A stretch of 43,028 bases of DNA, from positions 1 through 43,028 of IMG/VR virus record IMGVR_UViG_3300014903_000007; one strand, written 5' to 3'. Numbering within the stretch: position 1 is the first letter of the stretch; the number at the start of each line of letters is the position of its first letter. Below, piece after piece: positions 37,139 to 43,028 of this stretch. The notes under the pieces were generated by a model that ran no database searches, was not told the origin of the DNA, and was given only the letters and a program-made list of their open reading frames with translations. Source of the stretch: a virus. The position numbers were made by a program, and so were the translations under genes.

Positions 37139-37843
37139 ATGTCCTTGCGGGAGCCGAAAGTCGTTACAGCGATGAAACGAGTGCGCGTCACAGTGCCACC
37201 AGCCATATATCCTGTGACTGTTGCGGAAGTGACTGAGCATCTACGTCTCCCAACCCCCTTATCCACCGAGGAGCAGGCGGATATCGAATCCATGATTGCT
37301 GCGGCAACTGACGAGGTCGAAACTTATCTACGAAAAGCGCTAATTACGCGGACCCTCGTACAGACTATGGATTCCTTCTTCTCCTCGGGGGGTATTCCCA
37401 TCTTTGAAGGCGCGATGGAAATATCGCAGTCCGCATTCACGCAAGGCGCCATCAAGCTGCGCCAACCTCCCCTCCAGGAAGTGGTTGAGGTCCGTGTTTA
37501 CGACATCGATAATAACGCCAGCGTCTACTCTGCTTCAAACTATTACGCCGACGTTTCCACCCCGAATGACTATGGTCGCATTGTCCTGAACTATCAAGCG
37601 AATGCACCGACCAATCTCCGGCAGACGAACGCTGTTGAGTACGAATTCAAGGCTGGATATGGTGCTTCTGCTGAGGCCATCCCGCCGATCATTATTCGCG
37701 GCATCCTTCAGCTCATCGGATATCTGTACGAAAACCGTGGAGACTGCACTGGCAATACCACCGACGATGTGGACGGTCCACTGAACGCAAGTGGCGCTAT
37801 GGGCCTCCTTCGCCGTCAACGTATCGAGAGGTTGATAAACTAA
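37139..37843 (+). CDS. Head-tail connector / adaptor (gp6-like)
   Basis: 234 residues. The gp6/gp15-type adaptor pattern is visible: YPVTVAEVTEHLRLPTPL, ADIESMIAAATDEVETYLRK, then RTLVQTMDSF, IKLRQPPLQEVVEVRVYDID, and a C-terminal helix (PPIIIRGILQLIGYLYENRG). These proteins sit under the portal as the first ring of the connector. Stop overlaps the next ATG (TAATG). Confidence 0.8.
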   Translation: MSLREPKVVTAMKRVRVTVPPAIYPVTVAEVTEHLRLPTPLSTEEQADIESMIAAATDEVETYLRKALITRTLVQTMDSFFSSGGIPIFEGAMEISQSAFTQGAIKLRQPPLQEVVEVRVYDIDNNASVYSASNYYADVSTPNDYGRIVLNYQANAPTNLRQTNAVEYEFKAGYGASAEAIPPIIIRGILQLIGYLYENRGDCTGNTTDDVDGPLNASGAMGLLRRQRIERLIN

Positions 37844-38748
37844 TGGAATTCAACGGCACAGACTTTCTGGTGAAGGCAGAGATCAACGGCGAAACTAAGG
37901 TCGTTGGATGTGCTCGTTCGGATTCTATCACGATCAACAACGAAGCGATCGACAGCACATGCAAAGAGGTGGGAGCCCCATCACTGGCTGACTACGGCTA
38001 CATTCAGAGTCCTCACACAGCGTGGTGGTACAAAGGAAGTACCGACACGACGTTCTACAATGCCTTCAAGTCCACTGTTGCGGCTATGGGCGCACAGATC
38101 GCATACATACCGAGTCAGGTGGAGAGCGACTGGGTGGTCGACAACATAGCAATCAGCCCGGTCCGCAATACCGCGTGGATTAGCTATGTTGACCCATCAC
38201 TGACTGGGAACTTCACCTGGGATTACGGCGAACCAAAAGGTTTTGAGGTATGGGGGCCAAACGAGCCATCAGCCGACGCCAATGTGGGGCTCCAGTTTAG
38301 GCCAGCCCAGAATCCAAATGCCTACACATGGAACGCTGTCTCGGACGAGGCTTCATTACGCACCGCCATCATTCAGATCAAAGACCCTTCTACCCTTACA
38401 GAAGCGCAGTGGGCAGCTATCATAGTGGAATCAGGACTGCCCGAAGTTGGGGCAGTAGAGCCATTCCGCAACATCATCTCCGGAGGAATTCGATCTTCTA
38501 CCGTAAATACTGCCGGTGTCGTTGGCTCAGGATACGATACTCATGTATTCTCCGACGTGATGGACCTCTACTGGAATGGGAAGACGGTCCTGGTCACAGT
38601 GGAGAGTGGCGCAGGCGACAGCTTCTCGGGTCTGTATTTCTGCACCAGTTGCGAACGCTCTGGCGAGCATACAGATGCCGAGCAGTATAGTTGCACATTC
38701 GAAAGTGCTGGTGAAATAACCTATTCCGAATCGGGTGGAGGTAGCTGA
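37843..38748 (+). CDS. Tail-tube paralogue with inserted C-type-lectin-like domain
   Basis: 301 residues. Residues 1-47 (CARSDSITINNEAIDSTCK) and 212-301 (SGGIRSS, then ERSGEHTDAEQYSCTFESAG) align with the two halves of the major tail protein at 39959-40375, sharing the 13-residue string ERSGEHTDAEQYS. Between them, at the point before GGIRS in the tube protein, about 164 residues are inserted. Residues ~57-168 of the insert match a C-type-lectin-like fold: AFKSTVAAMGAQIAYIPSQV, AWISYVDPSLTGNFTWDYGE and VWGPNEPSADANVG (WIGL, W-x-DG and EPN-like regions). It is encoded among the connectors, not beside the tube gene. Probably a minor tube or neck protein displaying a lectin-like domain. Confidence 0.75.
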   Translation: MEFNGTDFLVKAEINGETKVVGCARSDSITINNEAIDSTCKEVGAPSLADYGYIQSPHTAWWYKGSTDTTFYNAFKSTVAAMGAQIAYIPSQVESDWVVDNIAISPVRNTAWISYVDPSLTGNFTWDYGEPKGFEVWGPNEPSADANVGLQFRPAQNPNAYTWNAVSDEASLRTAIIQIKDPSTLTEAQWAAIIVESGLPEVGAVEPFRNIISGGIRSSTVNTAGVVGSGYDTHVFSDVMDLYWNGKTVLVTVESGAGDSFSGLYFCTSCERSGEHTDAEQYSCTFESAGEITYSESGGGS

Positions 38749-39098
38749 TGGCCAACTGTACACGACCGCCAGTCTGTTCCGGGCAACTGCGGCAGAACAT
38801 CGCGATTTACGAAGAAGATCTCAGCTCTGACGAATTCGGTGGAGACGAGGTCACATGGGTCGCCTTCAAGGACAACGTCAAGAGTAAGGCGCACCAAATG
38901 TCGGCAGGCGAACGGTTCGCCCATCAGCGCATCCAGTCCGAGGCCACCGACAAGTTCACCTTCCGCTACTTCCCAGGATTGAAGGAGTCCATGAAGATCG
39001 TCTTCAACGGTGTCGACTACAACATCACTGGAATCGACAACTGGGAATATCGCGATCAATGGCTCATCGTTCACGCTAAGCGGGGAGTCGTACAATGA
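38748..39098 (+). CDS. Head-tail joining / head closure protein
   Basis: 116 residues. It fits the phage head-tail adaptor family (SPP1 gp16/HK97-type stopper): a short N-terminus SGQLRQNIAIYEEDLSSDEF, GDEVTWVAFKDNVKSKAHQM, and the closing strands DYNITGIDNWEYRDQWLIVH. It closes the connector after packaging. Overlaps the next gene by four bases. Confidence 0.75.
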   Translation: MANCTRPPVCSGQLRQNIAIYEEDLSSDEFGGDEVTWVAFKDNVKSKAHQMSAGERFAHQRIQSEATDKFTFRYFPGLKESMKIVFNGVDYNITGIDNWEYRDQWLIVHAKRGVVQ

Positions 39099-39556
39099 CC
39101 GCCATGACCGCAACGATAAGTGGAGATAAACGACTTCGCCGGAAATTGGCCAAGTTGCCGAAGGCGTATCGTCATGCTCTGAAGCAGGCAGCCAACAGGA
39201 CCGCCATGAATATCCGTGACGACGCGAAGGAATCCATCAAGGACTTCTCCGGCTCTTATCGCGAATACATCATCGGCAACGGGAAGTCCCACTTCTCCTC
39301 TCCACCAGGAATGCCGCCGAACGAAATCACCGGCTTCTTGCGCAGGTCGATAAAGGTCACCGAGCGCGCGACGATAAGTAATATCACTATTGGAGTTTCT
39401 GTCAACGCATACTACGGACTCTTCTTAGAGCTCGGCACTAGACAGATGGACGCACGTCCGTTCCTGGGGCCAGCGTATCGCAGACACTCACCAGGGTTCA
39501 CGAAGGTCGCTAAGGCGCTCGTTCAAGCCGCAGGGAAGGAGGTAGCTGGATCATGA
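39095..39556 (+). CDS. Tail completion protein, HK97 gp10 family
   Basis: 153 residues. Pattern of the gp10-type family: KRLRRKLAKLPKAYRHALKQ, then AANRTAMNIRDDAKESI, NAYYGLFLELGTRQMDARPF, and a closing helix (SPGFTKVAKALVQAAGKEV). LELGT followed by ARPFLGPAY is the family hallmark. It completes the tail end that docks on the head. Neighbours on both sides are tail completion genes. Confidence 0.85.
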   Translation: MTAMTATISGDKRLRRKLAKLPKAYRHALKQAANRTAMNIRDDAKESIKDFSGSYREYIIGNGKSHFSSPPGMPPNEITGFLRRSIKVTERATISNITIGVSVNAYYGLFLELGTRQMDARPFLGPAYRRHSPGFTKVAKALVQAAGKEVAGS

Positions 39557-39948
39557 TAAAGCAATCTGAAATACTGAAGGCAGTTTTCGAACGCGCCAAG
39601 ACGTCTCCAGCAATAACTCTCGTTCCGCCGGAAAGCATCAAGAGTCACATTCCTCAGGATGCTCCACTTCCATATGTCCGTATCCGTATGGACCAAGCTC
39701 CAAACGACGACAAGACACAGTTCGGGTACGAGACGAATATTACGTTCGACGTATGGTCTAAAAAGCATTCGGACGGGGAGGTCTCGCAAATTGTTGATGA
39801 ACTAATTGAAGCATTTTCAACACCGCTGACTGTAGTCGGTGGTAATAATTTCTACATCCGTCGTGGCAATACCGTCTATCCGGTGGAGCCTGACGGTCAA
39901 ACACATCGTGCATCTCTAGCCTGTAGGCTACTTTCTCACACGGCATAA
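39553..39948 (+). CDS. Tail completion / terminator protein (DUF3168-like)
   Basis: 131 residues. KQSEILKAVFERAKTSPAIT, SHIPQDAPLPYVRIRMDQAP, GYETNITFDVWSKKHSDGEV and ASLACRLLSHTA follow the DUF3168/gpU-type tail terminator pattern. The ring caps the tail tube and stops its growth. ATGA overlap with the gp10-like gene. The tube gene follows. Confidence 0.8.
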   Translation: MIKQSEILKAVFERAKTSPAITLVPPESIKSHIPQDAPLPYVRIRMDQAPNDDKTQFGYETNITFDVWSKKHSDGEVSQIVDELIEAFSTPLTVVGGNNFYIRRGNTVYPVEPDGQTHRASLACRLLSHTA

Positions 39949-39958
39949 GGAGGCAATA

Positions 39959-40375
39959 ATGCCAACTAATTACCAAGGCGCTTTATTTCTCATCGAAATA
40001 GAAGACCCTGAAACCCCGGCGGCATATATACCTGTCGCATGTATGCGCAGCACTACCGTCACTCTGAATAACGAAATGATCGACGTCACGAGTAAGTGCA
40101 ATGATCCATGGCGTCATCTCATGGCAGGCGGCATCCGCTCCCTCACCCTGGCTGGTAGCGGTGTCTTCAACGATGACGCTTCCATGGCAGAACTCATCGC
40201 GGCGAATGTCGAAGGTCGTCATGTGCTTATGAAAGCGACTTCCGACTACGGCGACGAGTTCTCAGGTTCGTTCGCACCCACTACCGTCGAACGTTCTGGC
40301 GAACACACCGACGCCGAACAGTATTCCTTTACCTTTGAGAGTGCTGGCGTAGTCACCTACGCTGCCGCTCCATAA
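39959..40375 (+). CDS. Major tail protein (tail tube)
   Basis: 138 residues with AAGGAGGCAATA before the ATG. The tube-protein pattern is clear: CMRSTTVTLNNEMIDVTSKC, GGIRSLTLAGSGVFNDDASM, GRHVLMKATSDYGDEFSGSF and EQYSFTFESAGVVTYAAA. It polymerises around the tape measure protein. Its two halves recur in the 301-residue protein at 37843-38748, showing gene duplication. Confidence 0.9.
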   Translation: MPTNYQGALFLIEIEDPETPAAYIPVACMRSTTVTLNNEMIDVTSKCNDPWRHLMAGGIRSLTLAGSGVFNDDASMAELIAANVEGRHVLMKATSDYGDEFSGSFAPTTVERSGEHTDAEQYSFTFESAGVVTYAAAP

Positions 40376-40405
40376 CACAAACCACAACCACATCGGAACC
40401 ACACC

Positions 40406-40819
40406 ATGCCTGCCAAACCATCAGTGTCAATCAAACTCGGAAACAAGACGTACCGCATGCGTCCAAACTTCGCCTCTCAGGACGGCATAGAAGAAGACCT
40501 GGGAAGCGACTGCTATAAGTTGCTGGGAATGCTCAGCAGCGGTCAGAATATGAAAATACGCGTGATCGCTACGATCATCTATTGGGGAATAATCGGCCAC
40601 GCTGGCGAGGACGAAGCTCCATCCCTGGAAGAGATCGGCGAGCTCGTGGCGACGGCCAAGGTCATGAACGTCATGGACCCGGTCACCCAATTCCTCCAGA
40701 AATGTATCATGACCGACCAGCAAATAATCGACGCTGAAAAGACGATTGAGGCAGAAAAGGCCGAGGGTCAAGATACAAAGGGAAAACGAAAACAAGGTTC
40801 CACGGTTACTCAGCCGTAG
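40406..40819 (+). CDS. Tail assembly chaperone (zero-frame product)
   Basis: 137 residues. SVSIKLGNKTYRMRPNFASQ opens the chain, followed by a helical domain (MKIRVIATIIYWGIIGHAGE, EEIGELVATAKVMNVMDPVT) as in gpG/GTA-type tail assembly chaperones. Its last part contains the GGGAAAA slip site. Located between tube and tape measure genes, where this chaperone coats the tape measure before tube polymerisation. Confidence 0.8.
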   Translation: MPAKPSVSIKLGNKTYRMRPNFASQDGIEEDLGSDCYKLLGMLSSGQNMKIRVIATIIYWGIIGHAGEDEAPSLEEIGELVATAKVMNVMDPVTQFLQKCIMTDQQIIDAEKTIEAEKAEGQDTKGKRKQGSTVTQP

Positions 40820-41049
40820 AACTGTATGTCAACTCCCTGATAAACGATTACGGATTTCAACCGACGGAGGCGTGGAACTACACTGTCCAGGAATACTGGA
40901 AGCTGCACTACTATAAGAATCGCCTTATTGAGGAGTCGCAGGAAGACAGGACAGTTTCGCGCAATGACGTCAGTGAAATGATTGAAAAGGTCAGGAAGTT
41001 CCAAGAGGCTAGACAGCGAAAGAAGGAAGAAGCAGAGGAATCGAAATGA
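40406..41049 (+). CDS. Tail assembly chaperone, -1 frameshift fusion product
   Basis: The -1 frame is open from 40750 to TGA 41047-41049 and lacks a suitable start codon except a late ATG (40978). A -1 slip at 40780-40786 joins 127 zero-frame codons to 87 more, giving about 214 residues. The added part is well-formed (RFHGYSAVELYVNSLINDYG, EAWNYTVQEYWKLHYYKNRL) and ends in a charged helix. It corresponds to the T extension of lambda gpGT, which binds the tube subunit. Stop overlaps the tape measure ATG (ATGA). Confidence 0.85.
40780..40786 (+). promoter_or_regulatory. -1 ribosomal frameshift slippery site GGGAAAA
   Basis: In zero frame the heptamer reads G GGA AAA, fitting X XXY YYZ and close to the lambda G-T site GGGAAAG. 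Slip to the -1 frame re-reads it as GGG AAA and continues with ACG AAA ACA. The zero-frame stop TAG is at 40817-40819. Confidence 0.85.
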
Positions 41050-43028
41050 GTACTGTACTCGACGAAATGGAAATCCGACTGAATGTCGATAGCACTGGGG
41101 CCATCACTGGCCTCAAGGTTATGGACACTGCTGTGGATAAAACCACGAAGAAAGCGAAGACCAGATTCGCTGCGGCTCGTGGTGCTCTCGGTAAATTTTC
41201 GTCGGGTATTCAGGACACTGTCCGAAAGCTTGGACCGTACATCGCAGCTATGACAGCGGCCGTTGGGATTACGGCTTCATTCGCAGCCATCTTCAAATCG
41301 TTCGCCTCAACTGACGCTCTCGGAAAGACGGCTCAGAAGCTTGGCATAACTACCGAGCAATTGTCCGCCCTACAACTCTCGGCGCAGTTAGCAGGCAACA
41401 CGATCGAAACTCTCAATATGTCCCTGCAGAGGCAGGCTCGCAGAGTTGCTGAGGCAGCTCAAGGAACGGGTGCTGCTGCTGGGGCCATACGTCGACTCGG
41501 CCTGGATGCCAAGACGCTGATACAGCTAGATCCGGCTTCTCAATTCGAAGAAATACGGAAGGCCCTGAAGGGCGTCACAAATCAAAGCGAGCAGCTTGCT
41601 CTCGCTCAGAAGATCTGGGACTCTGAAGGTGTGAACAATGTCCGCATGCTTGGAATGAGTCTTGGAGAAGCTGACGCAGAAGCCAAGCGGCTCGGCATTT
41701 CCGTATCAGCCATCGATGCGGCAAGGGCGGCCGAAGTGCAGGACGCGTTCCTGAGGGTGAAGAGCGCCATTGACGGAGTGGTCCTCAAGATAAGCCAGAC
41801 TTTGCTCCCAGGATTCATACTCATGGCGGAAGTGGCCACCGAAACTGCCTCGATAATTCAGAAGGATTTTGCGAGCTCTGGAAAGACACTGGAGACATTC
41901 TCACAGGTGGTCGGAACAATCGCGCAAATGATCAAGGGAACCGCGATCGCATTCAACCTTGCCAAGGTGGCCGTTGCTAAGTACTTAGAAATCTACTTCA
42001 CCATGGCGAAACCCGTAGTGGAAATCATCGCCGACATAGTGGAGCGAGTCCAGGGAATGGCCGACTTCGTCAGGGTCGCTATGGACTCCCCAGGTACGGC
42101 GTTCAGGATTGCATGGTTGACCATGGAGAAGACAGTCAACCTAGCTCTCGCCGGAATCATGGAGGGATTGAGCGGTGCTGTGAGGGAAATGGCTGTCCTC
42201 GGTGGGGCCTTTGACAAGGAGTTCGGCGCGAAACTCGCTGCCGCGTCGGTATCAGTGCCCGCAATGTTTCGGACTATGGCTGGCGAGTCAACACTGGAAT
42301 TGAAGAAGCTCAGCGATGCTGGAGACCTCGCCGCTGGAATGGTGGAGGCCCTGGACCGAGTAGTGCGAGGCTCCAAGTCGGCGTTCGCCGAGGCGAACCC
42401 AGTTGTCCTGAGCTACATGGACGGACTACTGCAGGGATCGAAGGAGAATGTCGAAGAACAGTGGGAGGGACTCGTTCAGGCCTCCGCGATGTTCGGCGGC
42501 AAGACAGGCTTTCAATGGGTGGATTCTTTTGTCGCATCTGTACAGACACGAATGGCAGCCCTGAAGGAGAAGGTGGAAGAGACCATCCCTGGAGCAACTG
42601 GTGGGGAAGGCGGAGGCGCGCTCACTGCTGCCCAGGAAGCCACGATGAAAGCTCAGATGGACTTCGATCAGATGAAGATTGATCAGGAACAATTAGTCCA
42701 GCAGGAAATCCTCAATATCCAAAAGTCAGCACTTCAAGAACAAATCCGCAACCAAGCTCAGGCGGATGCGTTCTATAAGTCCAGTCTTCAGAATCGACTG
42801 TCAGTCGCCTCCGGTATTATGGCAAGCCTCGCGTCGTTGATGGATTCCAAGAGTAAGAAGTTGTTCAAGATAGGTAAGGCAGCGGCCATATCTCAGGCGG
42901 TCGTGGATACGTTCGCCGGTGCGAACAAAGCTATGTCAACGCTCCCATGGCCCATCAACCTCGTGGCAGCAGCAGCGACCACAGCAGCAGGCATGGTCAA
43001 CGTCCAGAAGATCGCCTCACGTCAGTTC
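41046..43028 (+). CDS. Tape measure protein (N-terminal 661 codons, open at right edge)
   Basis: Open reading frame with ATG overlapping the frameshift product's stop. It starts MSTVLDEMEIRLNVDSTGAI, with Lys/Ala-rich helices (KKAKTRFAAARGALGKFSSG). A conserved tape-measure domain follows (GKTAQKLGITTEQLSALQLS, RLGLDAKTLIQLDPASQFEE). There are hydrophobic segments around IAAMTAAVGITASFAAIF and SQTLLPGFILMAEVATETAS. Towards the edge come a coiled coil and the usual pre-terminal segment LFKIGKAAAISQAVVDTFAG, then ANKAMSTLPWPINLVAAAAT. The short fragment at 1-125 is its likely C-terminus, so the full length would be roughly 700-750 residues. It sets tail length and is released into the cell envelope at infection. 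Confidence 0.88.
   Translation, partial: MSTVLDEMEIRLNVDSTGAITGLKVMDTAVDKTTKKAKTRFAAARGALGKFSSGIQDTVRKLGPYIAAMTAAVGITASFAAIFKSFASTDALGKTAQKLGITTEQLSALQLSAQLAGNTIETLNMSLQRQARRVAEAAQGTGAAAGAIRRLGLDAKTLIQLDPASQFEEIRKALKGVTNQSEQLALAQKIWDSEGVNNVRMLGMSLGEADAEAKRLGISVSAIDAARAAEVQDAFLRVKSAIDGVVLKISQTLLPGFILMAEVATETASIIQKDFASSGKTLETFSQVVGTIAQMIKGTAIAFNLAKVAVAKYLEIYFTMAKPVVEIIADIVERVQGMADFVRVAMDSPGTAFRIAWLTMEKTVNLALAGIMEGLSGAVREMAVLGGAFDKEFGAKLAAASVSVPAMFRTMAGESTLELKKLSDAGDLAAGMVEALDRVVRGSKSAFAEANPVVLSYMDGLLQGSKENVEEQWEGLVQASAMFGGKTGFQWVDSFVASVQTRMAALKEKVEETIPGATGGEGGGALTAAQEATMKAQMDFDQMKIDQEQLVQQEILNIQKSALQEQIRNQAQADAFYKSSLQNRLSVASGIMASLASLMDSKSKKLFKIGKAAAISQAVVDTFAGANKAMSTLPWPINLVAAAATTAAGMVNVQKIASRQF

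Noticed and set aside
37984-38475. Diversity-generating retroelement variable region in the lectin-like insert
   Set aside because: C-type-lectin-like folds are typical DGR targets, but no reverse transcriptase and no obvious template repeat were seen in the window.
1-43028. CRISPR arrays, insertion sequences, integrase/attachment sites, tRNA genes
   Set aside because: None seen by eye on either strand. The only repeats are short iterons, hairpins and coding low-complexity runs.

Overview
The window is almost an entire genome of a long-tailed, non-contractile (siphovirus-type) double-stranded DNA phage with a strictly lytic-looking gene set: no integrase, no repressor block, no tRNA and no CRISPR array were found. 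Both window ends lie in the same gene. The tape measure gene starts at 41046 and runs off the right edge, and the first 125 bases encode a typical tape measure C-terminus. The two pieces are in different frames if simply joined, so a short segment (length 1 modulo 3) is probably missing and the molecule is best read as circular or circularly permuted. The host cannot be named from the sequence.

Layout: two divergent transcription units leave a non-coding A+T-rich region at about 28369-28667, which carries a 35-base imperfect inverted repeat, GGCCGGGT iterons and several palindromes. The rightward unit holds small early genes, a probable small terminase, a J-domain-like protein, large terminase, portal, Mu F-like protein, HK97-type protease and capsid. 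It continues with the connector genes, tail tube, a frameshifted tail chaperone pair and the tape measure, then wraps to the left edge with tail tip, fibre-like and putative lysis/membrane genes up to 7213. The leftward unit (28368 down to 7175) holds small zinc-ribbon proteins, DNA ligase, an SNF2-type helicase, a RuvC-like resolvase, a RecB/Cas4-like nuclease, a Sak4-like RecA ATPase, a probable ssDNA-binding protein, family A DNA polymerase and primase-helicase. The two units converge and overlap by 39 bases.

The most unusual part is the six-gene, end-to-end overlapping cassette at 9248-14173. It encodes an aGPT-PPlase/HMUDK-helical-type DNA base hypermodification protein, a sulfotransferase-like protein, a TAGT-like glycosyltransferase, a thymidylate-synthase homologue of the dUMP hydroxymethylase type, an HD nucleotide hydrolase, and a fusion of an APS-kinase-like domain to a DUF1599-like domain. 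Together these suggest a thymidine hypermodification pathway. The APS kinase (source of PAPS) beside a sulfotransferase-like protein raises the possibility of a sulfated DNA base, which I do not know to have been described.

Other notable points are a tail-tube paralogue with a C-type-lectin-like domain inserted at a precise site, a GGGAAAA -1 frameshift site in the tail chaperone genes, and a DnaJ-type zinc module in the thumb region of the DNA polymerase. Three leftward promoter regions share a CCCAAC/GTTGGG inverted motif just upstream of a TTGCA box.
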